A DNA stretch of 5,357 nt from Bacteroidales bacterium (GTDB taxonomy: Bacteria > Bacteroidota > Bacteroidia > Bacteroidales > BM520), in contig JALNXP010000180.1 in NCBI GenBank assembly GCA_023230285.1, forward strand, positions 1-5,357, written 5' to 3'. The position numbers and the translations under genes are program-made. The notes under the pieces are model-generated. The model saw only the letters and a program-made list of their open reading frames with translations. It was not told the DNA's origin and ran no database searches. Position 1 is the stretch's first letter. The number at the start of each line of letters is the position of its first letter. Shown here one piece after another: positions 1 to 5,357 of this stretch.

Positions 1-90
1 GTGTATTGCTACACCCCGATGCCCCTCGACTTGCATGTGTTAGGCCTGCCGCTAGCGTTTATCCTGAGCCAGGATCAAACTCTCCATTGT
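1..90 (-). rRNA. rrs: 16S ribosomal RNA gene, 5' end only (partial)
   Basis: On the minus strand, positions 83 down to 64 read AGAGTTTGATCCTGGCTCAG, the universal bacterial 16S 5' sequence (27F primer site). It is followed by the conserved stretch with AACGCTAGCGGCAGGC and ACACATGCAAGTCGAGGGGC, which leads into variable region V1. The pattern, especially GGCAGGCCTAACACATGCAAGTCGAGGGGCA-type wording, is characteristic of Bacteroidota. The mature 5' end is placed near 90 by counting back 7 nt from the AGAGTTTG motif as in E. coli numbering, so it may be off by a few bases. The rest of the gene, and presumably the operon, lies beyond the left edge. Confidence 0.97.
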
Positions 91-262
91 ATTATAAATA
101 TTTTGTTTGTTTTTCTTGTCTCTTAAGATTTTCACTATTATATCCACCCGCCTGCTTTATCTTGCTGACGGTTTTTTATTACCTATTCAGGTCTTATCTA
201 TTTTGTGCTTCATTTCTTTCAAAGAACTTGCATTTATGAGTAATATCCATTACCGAAATGCG
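91..262 (-). other. 16S rRNA operon leader (pre-rRNA 5' spacer)
   Basis: This is the transcribed leader between the predicted rRNA transcription start (about 261-264) and the mature 16S 5' end (about 90). It has no coding potential on the minus strand that I can support. Short open frames on the plus strand across this region run antisense to the rRNA and its leader and are not credible genes. A leader of this kind normally carries antitermination signals and the 5' arm of the RNase III processing stem. The 3' arm would lie beyond the left edge, so the stem cannot be confirmed here. Confidence 0.7.
219..227 (-). promoter_or_regulatory. boxA-like antitermination motif in the rRNA leader
   Basis: The minus strand reads GTTCTTTGA about 35-45 nt downstream of the predicted transcription start. 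It resembles the boxA core (E. coli rrn TGCTCTTTAACA), the NusB/NusE-binding element that prevents premature termination of rRNA transcripts. Its position inside the 16S leader is right for this role. The assignment rests on motif similarity and place only. Confidence 0.45.
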
Positions 263-266
263 AGTG

Positions 267-296
267 CAAAGATACAATCTTTTTTTTAAATACAAA
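267..296 (-). promoter_or_regulatory. rRNA operon promoter, Bacteroidota type (-33 / -7)
   Basis: On the minus strand, TTTG (296-293) is followed after 18 nt by TATCTTTG (274-267). This is an exact match to the phylum's -7 consensus TAnnTTTG with a matching -33 TTTG, recognised by the primary sigma factor of Bacteroidota. The sequence after the -7 box (CACTCGC) puts the start of transcription near 261-264. The promoter faces the 16S gene and lies about 170 nt upstream of it. No other gene starts between it and the rRNA. Confidence 0.85.
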
Positions 297-298
297 CA

Positions 299-328
299 TT
301 TTTGCAACTTTTTTTCAAATTTTTTTTT
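299..328 (-). promoter_or_regulatory. A-tract (UP-element-like) region upstream of the rRNA promoter
   Basis: Three A-tracts on the minus strand (T-tracts on plus at 299-303, 309-315 and 320-328) lie directly upstream of the -33 element. Their centres are about 11-12 bp apart, close to one helical turn. That arrangement can bend DNA and is typical of UP elements, which strengthen rRNA promoters by contacting the RNA polymerase alpha C-terminal domains. The base pattern is visible. The activating role is inferred from general knowledge of rRNA promoters. Confidence 0.55.
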
Positions 329-386
329 GATGCTGAAATTCAGTCCGTTACAGCTTTATTTTTTTATATTTACATATTAAAAGCCC

Positions 387-1181
387 TTATTCACCGGCTA
401 AAACGTCTGTAATTTTCTTCAAAATATCGTATTCATTAGTCGAATTTCTCAACTTTCCGGCATTTTTCGTAAATTCTTCAACAAAGCTTTTATACTCTTC
501 CTCCGACATTTTATAGGGTTCATCCATCAAAAGATGCTTTAATTCCTTAGATGCCATAAAAGTATCAAACAAAGAGGTCTTTGCATCACCATCTTTAACT
601 GTATTCAACATCCTTTGCTCTTTTGACTCCTTATTAATAAGAGAACTCAAAAAACCACTTATCGTAAATCCTATTCCAAACATCGGACGCTCCCACGAAG
701 GTTGGGCATCTTTTTTCATGCGGACATCAACATTTTCAGTTCTAAAGCCAATAGGCTGCTCCTTGGCTGTAATCTCTTTAGATACTCCTACATCTACAAC
801 TTCATTTTTTGATGATGGAATTATGACAACCGAATTTAAAAAAGGTATCTCAACAGCACTTAAAGTATAAACTATCGGCTCTATCTTAAAAGTCAATATA
901 TTCCCTTCAAAATCAGGATAATTTGCAGTCATCATTTTTGTCCTTTTATAACCTATACACGAAATTACTATTGTATCCGCTTCATTTACATATAAAGAAA
1001 AAACTCCTTCATGGTTTGAAGTCGTCCCATGCCTTGATGCACTGTAAATATTAGCATTAACAACAGGTCCCATCGTTTCTGCATCAATCAGCTTGGCATT
1101 AAATACTTTAAAAGTATCCTGCGCAAATAAGCAAATCTGCAAAAACAAAAGACAAATAATGAATATAAACGATTTTTTCAT
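387..1181 (-). CDS. Secreted protein with carboxypeptidase-regulatory-like domain, function unknown
   Basis: This is a complete 264-aa protein. Residues 1-20 form a Sec signal peptide (MKKS, a hydrophobic core, then LFA before Gln21). There is no lipobox cysteine at the cleavage site, so it should be released into the periplasm rather than lipidated. Residues ~24-108 fit the CarboxypepD_reg-like beta-sandwich fold common in Bacteroidota, with a D-x-E-T-x-G-P-V-x-N-A-N strand, then G-T-T-S-N-x-E-G-x-F, and an I-S-C-I-G-Y ending. In this phylum the domain often begins TonB-dependent receptors, but no plug or barrel follows here. Residues ~110-264 match nothing I recognise. They include a Gly/Phe-rich stretch (FGIGFTISGF, 168-177) and a charged, helix-prone end rich in Lys and Glu. 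The gene starts 84 bp after tilS and ends about 90 bp before the rRNA promoter. No clear -7 box or Shine-Dalgarno precedes its ATG, so it may depend on upstream transcription. No convincing terminator follows it. The reading frame is secure; the role is unknown. Confidence 0.9.
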   Translation of the reverse strand: MKKSFIFIICLLFLQICLFAQDTFKVFNAKLIDAETMGPVVNANIYSASRHGTTSNHEGVFSLYVNEADTIVISCIGYKRTKMMTANYPDFEGNILTFKIEPIVYTLSAVEIPFLNSVVIIPSSKNEVVDVGVSKEITAKEQPIGFRTENVDVRMKKDAQPSWERPMFGIGFTISGFLSSLINKESKEQRMLNTVKDGDAKTSLFDTFMASKELKHLLMDEPYKMSEEEYKSFVEEFTKNAGKLRNSTNEYDILKKITDVLAGE

Positions 1182-1265
1182 AAACTACTATACGTATGTA
1201 ACGCTATAAAAAAGACAATTATTACGATAATTTATCCATAAATGTCATCAAAAATTATGCAACTC

Positions 1266-2642
1266 CTATTCACACTTATATTTAATGATTAAAATTTTTT
1301 CGGTGTCATCATCAACTTTATAACGATTATCTATCCTATATCCGACTACCCAGATTATATTATCATCAACATCTCTTACCGTCAGAATTTTATCTTTAGC
1401 GTATCTATCTACCTTTAAATCAATTAAGAAATCACTTAATTTCTTTTTATGCTTCATTCCCAAAGGATAAAAAACATCTCCTGTTTTTTTATTGCTTATT
1501 TTCAGAGGAAATTTTAATTTATCAAAATCCAAAAAAGCAACTTGTTGATTAACAGGCTTTTGCCAAATGTCTGAAGTTAGAATAACAGAAAAACCGAAAT
1601 CTTTGATTATTGCTTTGTCTACATCACCAAGAACAAAATTTAATCCATTAATCAGATATGTATGTTCATCAACCGATTTAACAACCTCATCAGCAATTTT
1701 TTTTCTCACTAAGAAAAAGTCTCTGTCGATTATCAATTCAAAATCATGATTATAAAAAGATTTACCTACAGAATTAACGGAAGCCGCAATATCTGACAGT
1801 TGATAAGAATTGAAACCATAATCCGCCAGAGCAAAATATATGTAGCCACAAAGTTCATCAAAAGAAAAATTTTTAGGAATAATAATTTTATCTACGCCGT
1901 CAGCACAAGACTTAGGGAAATAATCAAGCATAATTTTATTGATAAAATCCTTAGTAAAGGACAAGCGTGTCACAGATTTCTGTAGAGTTTTAGGGAAATC
2001 AGGAGATATTGTTTCAAGTTCGGGTATAATATTGTGACGTATTTTATTTCGCAGATAATCATTAGTATCGTTAGTATAATCATCAACAAAAGTATCATTA
2101 ATCAAGTAGTTATCAATATCTTTACGGGAAGCAAAAAGTAGCGGACGGATTATTTGGCACGACTGAAAATCATCGGATAGAGGTCTTTTTACCGGGATAC
2201 CGCAAAGTCCATTAATGCCTGTTGTACGTAATATATTGATAAAGAATGTTTCAGCTTGGTCATTAAGATGATGAGCGGTTGCAATTTTTGTAAACCCGTA
2301 TTTTTCACAAAGCACACGATACCAATCATAGCGTAGTTTACGGGCAGCCATCTCTATTGAGAGGCTATTATCTGCGGCATATTTTGCTGTATCAAATTCG
2401 GCAACATGAATAGCGACATTGCATTTACGAGCGAGGTCGGCAACAAAACGCTGGTCTCTATTAGAATCCTCATTTCTAAGATGATAATTACAATGTGCTA
2501 TTTCAAAATCAATTTTAGAGTTAAAGAACAATTTGCAAAGGGCGACAGAATCTCTGCCGCCACTGACAGACAATAGTATTTTATCGTCTTTATTGATTAA
2601 AGATTTGGCATCAATAAATTTATGAAATTGTTCAATTAACAT
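1266..2642 (-). CDS. tilS: tRNA(Ile)-lysidine synthetase TilS
   Basis: TilS is a cytoplasmic enzyme that uses ATP and lysine to convert C34 of the CAU-anticodon tRNA-Ile to lysidine. This changes codon reading from AUG to AUA and the charging identity from Met to Ile, and it is normally essential. The 458-aa protein is complete. The N-type ATP pyrophosphatase P-loop SGGRDS is at 27-32. TilS signatures follow: AHCNYHLRNEDS (49-60), IEMAARKLRYDWY (96-108), AHHLNDQAET (123-132), GIPVKRPL (148-155) and NDYLRNKIRHNIIPEL (194-209). The C-terminal tRNA-binding domain is present, with TGDVFYPLGMKHKKKLSDFLID (387-408) and WVVGYRIDNRYKV (431-443). The length fits the longer, two-domain form of the family. 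The ATG is 6 nt after the stop of the upstream NagB fusion, with no Shine-Dalgarno, so co-transcription and possibly translational coupling are likely. The stop codon is TAG. No key residue appears to be missing. Confidence 0.97.
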   Translation of the reverse strand: MLIEQFHKFIDAKSLINKDDKILLSVSGGRDSVALCKLFFNSKIDFEIAHCNYHLRNEDSNRDQRFVADLARKCNVAIHVAEFDTAKYAADNSLSIEMAARKLRYDWYRVLCEKYGFTKIATAHHLNDQAETFFINILRTTGINGLCGIPVKRPLSDDFQSCQIIRPLLFASRKDIDNYLINDTFVDDYTNDTNDYLRNKIRHNIIPELETISPDFPKTLQKSVTRLSFTKDFINKIMLDYFPKSCADGVDKIIIPKNFSFDELCGYIYFALADYGFNSYQLSDIAASVNSVGKSFYNHDFELIIDRDFFLVRKKIADEVVKSVDEHTYLINGLNFVLGDVDKAIIKDFGFSVILTSDIWQKPVNQQVAFLDFDKLKFPLKISNKKTGDVFYPLGMKHKKKLSDFLIDLKVDRYAKDKILTVRDVDDNIIWVVGYRIDNRYKVDDDTEKILIIKYKCE

Positions 2643-2648
2643 TGATAA

Positions 2649-4544
2649 TTATTCAAAACGATACCTCACGAACAGTTCAATAGCTTGATACTCAGCAAGT
2701 CCTATTTTGTCATACAAAATAGCTGTAGCATGATTTCTTTCTTCGGCGCGTTGCCAAAATTCGCGACTATCGGATCCGGGGAAAGGCATAACATCTTTTT
2801 GTGTTTGATGTTTAAAAATAGCTTTACGTTTAACTGTAACCTCATCAGGACTAAGAGGGACAGCCATATCGACTTCGCACAATTCCCATTCCTGCCATGC
2901 GCCGCGGTACATCCACAAATAGCAATCTTTAAACCATTCTTCATTTTTCACCATGTCAAGAGCTTTCAGAATAGCGTCGAAACATATTTTATGTGTTCCA
3001 TGCGGGTCACTAAGGTCGCCGGCTGCATAAATTTGATGTGGCTTAACTTCGCATAACAAGTTGACTATCAACTTAATATCTGCATCAGATAAATCATTTT
3101 TCTTTTCCGAGCCTGATTCATAAAACGGCATCTGCAAAAAATGGACTTTATTATCCGGCAATCCGATAAATCTACAAGCAGACGTTGCTTCACTTTTTCT
3201 TATCATACCTTTAAGATAAGCTACATTTTTAGAATCTTTTTGTCCGGTTTTATTATTTATATCTGCAAGAATATTCTTAACTATAGATTTTGTATCATCA
3301 GAAATATTCAGCTTTGCACTTGCATTAGAGATAAAGTCTATATATTTAAGCAAATCATCATCAAAAACGGCAATATTGCCGGAAGTTTGATAAGCGACAT
3401 GGACATCATGACCTTGTTTCACCAATCTGGCAAGAGTACCGCCCATAGAGATAACGTCATCATCAGGGTGTGGACTGAAGACGATAACTTTTTTAGGATA
3501 AGGCACAGCTCTTTCCGGTCGTTGAGAGTCATCAGCATTAGGTTTGCCGCCGGGCCAGCCGGTGATTGTATGTTGTAATTCGTTGAACATTTTGATATTC
3601 AAATCATAATAAGAATTAAACATCGACAACAGTTCACTCATTCCATGGTCAATATAATCTCTATCGGTAAGTTTCAGGATAGGTTTGTCAAGTTTCATAC
3701 AAAGCCATACAACAGCTTTACGGATTAAGCGGCTGTTCCACTTACATTCTTCAAACAGCCACGGATAATTTACGCGGGATAATTTAGACGCAGCTGCTTT
3801 ATCTAATACAAAATTGACATTGGGGTGTCGCTGTAAGAACGTTGCCGGTACAAAGTCACTGATTTCACCTTCAACAGTTTGCTTAATGATGTCGGATTTA
3901 TTGTCGCCCCAAGCTAAGAGAATAATTCTGCGTGCTTTCAGAATAGTACCGATGCCCATTGTAATAGCATCTGTCGGCACATTTTCAACTCCGTTAAAAG
4001 CAGGTGCAGCATCGGTCTTAGTTATAATATTAAGAGTAATTTTTCTGGTTTTTGAAAATATCTGACTGCCGGGTTCATTAAAGCCGATATGACCGGTTCT
4101 GCCGATTCCAAGAATTTGAACATCAATGCCGCCAGCATCCTCTATATCAATTTCATACTGATTGCAGAAATCGTTAATCTGATTTTCTTTCAATGTACCA
4201 CAAGGAATATGTACATTTTTCATATCAATATCTACATGGTCAAAAAGATGTTCCCTCATAAAGTACATATAACTTTCGGGATTATCCGGAGCTATCGGGT
4301 AATACTCATCTAAGTTAAAAGTAATTACATTTTTAAAACTAAGATTTTCTTCTTTATGCAGCCTTACAAGTTCATCATAGACTTTAACAGGAGAAGAGCC
4401 TGTAGCCAAACCAAGTACAGTTTTTTTATTTTCGGCGGTCCTTCTACGGATAAGGTCTGCTATTTCTTTAGCAACTAATTTAGAAGCTGATAAAACATCT
4501 TCATAAATAGATATTGGAATTTTTTCAATAATGTTATTTATCAT
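2649..4544 (-). CDS. nagB: NagB-like glucosamine-6-phosphate deaminase fused to a PIG-L/LmbE deacetylase domain
   Basis: This is a complete 631-aa, two-domain cytoplasmic protein. Residues ~10-270 are a NagB domain: the phosphate loop GLATGSSP (45-52), NLDEYYP (77-83, Asp79 matching catalytic Asp72 of E. coli NagB), GIGRTGHIGFNEPGS (146-160) and the AWGDNK region (211-216). NagB converts glucosamine-6-phosphate to fructose-6-phosphate and ammonia. Residues ~350-631 are a PIG-L/LmbE domain: the zinc motif SPHPDDD (357-363) and a second metal site DPHGTH (513-518), as in N-acetylglucosamine deacetylases. Residues ~270-350 link the two. The fusion is a known Bacteroidota arrangement, about twice the length of stand-alone NagB (266 aa in E. 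coli). Compared with E. coli, the catalytic-triad Asp141 position is Thr150, while His152 and Glu157 are kept. By ungapped alignment, Arg172 becomes Pro181 and allosteric Lys160 becomes Ile169. The fold is clear, but deaminase activity and exact substrate are less certain. A -7 promoter box lies 27 nt upstream; tilS follows after 6 nt. Confidence 0.93.
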   Translation of the reverse strand: MINNIIEKIPISIYEDVLSASKLVAKEIADLIRRRTAENKKTVLGLATGSSPVKVYDELVRLHKEENLSFKNVITFNLDEYYPIAPDNPESYMYFMREHLFDHVDIDMKNVHIPCGTLKENQINDFCNQYEIDIEDAGGIDVQILGIGRTGHIGFNEPGSQIFSKTRKITLNIITKTDAAPAFNGVENVPTDAITMGIGTILKARRIILLAWGDNKSDIIKQTVEGEISDFVPATFLQRHPNVNFVLDKAAASKLSRVNYPWLFEECKWNSRLIRKAVVWLCMKLDKPILKLTDRDYIDHGMSELLSMFNSYYDLNIKMFNELQHTITGWPGGKPNADDSQRPERAVPYPKKVIVFSPHPDDDVISMGGTLARLVKQGHDVHVAYQTSGNIAVFDDDLLKYIDFISNASAKLNISDDTKSIVKNILADINNKTGQKDSKNVAYLKGMIRKSEATSACRFIGLPDNKVHFLQMPFYESGSEKKNDLSDADIKLIVNLLCEVKPHQIYAAGDLSDPHGTHKICFDAILKALDMVKNEEWFKDCYLWMYRGAWQEWELCEVDMAVPLSPDEVTVKRKAIFKHQTQKDVMPFPGSDSREFWQRAEERNHATAILYDKIGLAEYQAIELFVRYRFE

Positions 4545-4570
4545 ATAAAGTCATTAAAAATAAACGATTG

Positions 4571-4578
4571 CAAATGTA
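4571..4578 (-). promoter_or_regulatory. Putative promoter -7 element for the nagB-tilS unit
   Basis: The minus strand reads TACATTTG, an exact match to the Bacteroidota -7 consensus TAnnTTTG, followed by CAATCG much like the region after the rRNA -7 box. It would start transcription near 4564 and give a leader of about 20 nt before the nagB ATG. The -33 element is poor: at the expected spacing there is only TTTAAG-type sequence and no TTTG. The promoter may therefore be weak or need an activator. Confidence 0.5.
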
Positions 4579-4623
4579 ATATTAAATTTTAAAATACGCT
4601 TAAACTGATAAATACAATTTTTT

Positions 4624-4659
4624 GATAGAAAACAACAATCGGTTTCTATCTGTTGATAG
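4624..4659. repeat. Clustered GATAG/CTATC inverted repeats upstream of nagB
   Basis: On the plus strand, GATAGAAA (4624-4631) and TTTCTATC (4643-4650) form a perfect 8-bp inverted repeat with an 11-nt spacer. The second arm's CTATC (4646-4650) is also the partner of a third copy, GATAG (4655-4659), across 4 nt. Two competing hairpins, or two overlapping operator sites, can thus be drawn. The cluster lies about 45 bp upstream of the putative nagB -7 box and about 65 bp after the tpiA stop. It is not followed by a T-run on the minus strand, so it is not a standard intrinsic terminator for tpiA. An operator or activator site is possible but unproven. Confidence 0.5.
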
Positions 4660-4724
4660 TAATGTCAAACGTTAAACATTAAACGATGAGACATATGTAT
4701 ATGATACCGCTGACTATTAGCACT

Positions 4725-5357
4725 TTAGCAAGATCTAACGATGGCAATAAAATCGTCTTTTTTCAAAGAAGCGCCACCAATTAAGCCGCCGTCTACATCA
4801 GGGCATGCAAATAGCTCTTTTGCGTTTTTAGGATTGCAACTTCCACCATAAAGAATTATTGTTTCTTCAGCAACGTCTTCAGGATATTGTTTAGCAATCA
4901 GGCTGCGGATAAAAGCGTGCATTTCCTGAGCTTGTTCGGATGTAGCTGTTTTACCGGTGCCAATAGCCCATACAGGTTCGTAAGCTATTATCACCAATGA
5001 AAATTCTTCTTCTTCAAGTTTAAATAAAACTTCTTCTATCTGTTGCTTTACAACATTAAAATGGTTGTTACTTTCTCTATCTTCGAGATTTTCGCCGCAG
5101 CAGAACACCGGAATTAAGTCATTGTCAAGAGCTTGTCTGATTTTGTTATATAAAACAGCACTATCTTCGTGATAATATTTTCTTCTTTCGGAGTGTCCTA
5201 TTATTACATGAGTAGCATCTATCGAGTTCAGCATTGCAGCACTAACTTCACCGGTATAGGCTCCTTTATCGTGGTCGGCACAATTTTGTGCGCCAAACAT
5301 CAAAGCACCTTCTTCGGCAGCATCAGCAGCTAATTCTAAATAAGGATAAGGAGGGAA
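4725..5357 (-). CDS. tpiA: Triosephosphate isomerase TpiA, N-terminus beyond the window
   Basis: This glycolytic enzyme interconverts dihydroxyacetone phosphate and glyceraldehyde-3-phosphate in the cytoplasm, working as a dimer of TIM barrels. The frame stays open to the right edge, giving 210 visible residues that begin [10 protein letters not shown]. About 40 N-terminal residues are outside, including the active-site Asn and Lys. An internal TTG/ATG at 5303-5298 is not the true start, because conserved TPI sequence precedes it. Visible signatures are [28 protein letters not shown] with the catalytic His (visible residue 55), [11 protein letters not shown] with the catalytic Glu (visible residue 127), the mobile loop after it, [14 protein letters not shown] for phosphate binding, and GGLIGGASL near the end. 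GGSCNP has Cys where many family members have Val, a harmless-looking change. The visible part is intact to its TAA stop. It is 180 bp upstream of nagB in the same direction; any promoter lies outside the window. Confidence 0.97.
   Translation of the reverse strand, partial: FPPYPYLELAADAAEEGALMFGAQNCADHDKGAYTGEVSAAMLNSIDATHVIIGHSERRKYYHEDSAVLYNKIRQALDNDLIPVFCCGENLEDRESNNHFNVVKQQIEEVLFKLEEEEFSLVIIAYEPVWAIGTGKTATSEQAQEMHAFIRSLIAKQYPEDVAEETIILYGGSCNPKNAKELFACPDVDGGLIGGASLKKDDFIAIVRSC

Larger units (their letters stand above)
4545..4724. other. Intergenic region between tpiA and nagB
   Basis: This 180-bp AT-rich spacer has no supported gene on either strand. Besides the putative nagB -7 box and the GATAG/CTATC repeats, it holds a tandem TTAAAC repeat near 4672-4684 and a small palindrome ACATATGT (4691-4698) within a near-palindromic CATATGTATATG. 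I see no GC-rich stem followed by a T-run on the minus strand, so the point where tpiA transcription stops is not evident. Confidence 0.6.

Noticed and set aside
6..289. Plus-strand open frames of 60-77 codons across the left edge
   Set aside because: They run antisense through the 16S 5' end, its leader and its promoter. Their translations are low-complexity and Phe/Leu-rich, with no recognisable domain.
333..343. Palindrome CTGAAATTCAG upstream of the rRNA promoter
   Set aside because: It is short, and the adjacent A/T tract is on the wrong side for a minus-strand terminator. It could be a chance palindrome in AT-rich DNA.
382..399. Possible terminator after the 264-aa gene (AGCC/GGCT then TTTT on the minus strand)
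   Set aside because: The stem is only 4 bp with a 10-nt loop and overlaps the stop codon. It is too weak to call as an intrinsic terminator.
1226..1236. Palindrome GATAATTTATC between tilS and the 264-aa gene
   Set aside because: It is too short and AT-rich to be significant alone, and it cannot form a hairpin with a real loop. A resemblance to the GATAG repeats near nagB is noted but not supported.
1182..1265. Possible promoter for the 264-aa gene (TAATTTTTG-type sequence near the tilS end)
   Set aside because: It misses the TAnnTTTG spacing by one base and has no -33 TTTG at the right distance.
1567..1985. Plus-strand open frames inside tilS
   Set aside because: They lie opposite a full-length, strongly conserved tilS reading frame, have no family features and are explained as shadows.
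2685..4313. Several plus-strand open frames and one minus-strand overlapping frame inside the NagB-LmbE gene
   Set aside because: All overlap a gene whose motifs are intact across its whole length. None has a recognisable motif.
4691..4702. Near-palindrome CATATGTATATG after tpiA
   Set aside because: It is simple alternating AT-rich sequence with no T-run. There is no evidence that it is a terminator or operator.
1..5357. Search for a novel multi-gene system, mobile element, CRISPR array or phage remnant
   Set aside because: The genes are housekeeping or a single secreted orphan, all co-directional, with no transposase, integrase, long terminal repeats or regularly spaced repeats.

Overview
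The window looks like a chromosomal housekeeping segment from an AT-rich member of the Bacteroidota, probably Bacteroidales. Three things support this. The left edge carries the first ~90 nt of a 16S rRNA gene on the minus strand, with a Bacteroidota-like 5' sequence. Two promoter elements fit the phylum-specific TAnnTTTG -7 consensus. The start codons lack Shine-Dalgarno sequences, as is usual in this phylum. The NagB-LmbE fusion and the CarboxypepD_reg-like secreted protein are also typical of the phylum. Genus and species cannot be decided from this window.

Every gene is on the minus strand, so transcription reads from right to left. At the right edge is tpiA (triosephosphate isomerase), whose N-terminal ~40 residues lie outside the window. 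A 180-bp intergenic region (4545-4724) follows, with a cluster of GATAG/CTATC inverted repeats and a -7 promoter element. Next is a 631-aa fusion of a NagB-type sugar-phosphate isomerase/deaminase domain and a PIG-L/LmbE-type deacetylase domain. tilS (tRNA-Ile lysidine synthetase) starts 6 nt after it, which suggests co-transcription. After an 84-bp gap comes a 264-aa predicted secreted protein with an N-terminal carboxypeptidase-regulatory-like domain and an unassigned C-terminal half. The last region (91-386) holds the rRNA operon promoter, A-tracts upstream of it, and a ~170-nt leader running into the 16S gene.

Functionally, tpiA and the NagB fusion belong to central carbon and amino-sugar metabolism, and tilS serves tRNA maturation. 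The secreted protein is of unknown function. I see no mobile element, CRISPR array, tRNA, or defence or other novel multi-gene system. The most interesting point is that the NagB domain, aligned by eye to E. coli NagB, lacks the catalytic-triad aspartate (Thr150 in its place) while being fused to an apparently intact deacetylase domain.
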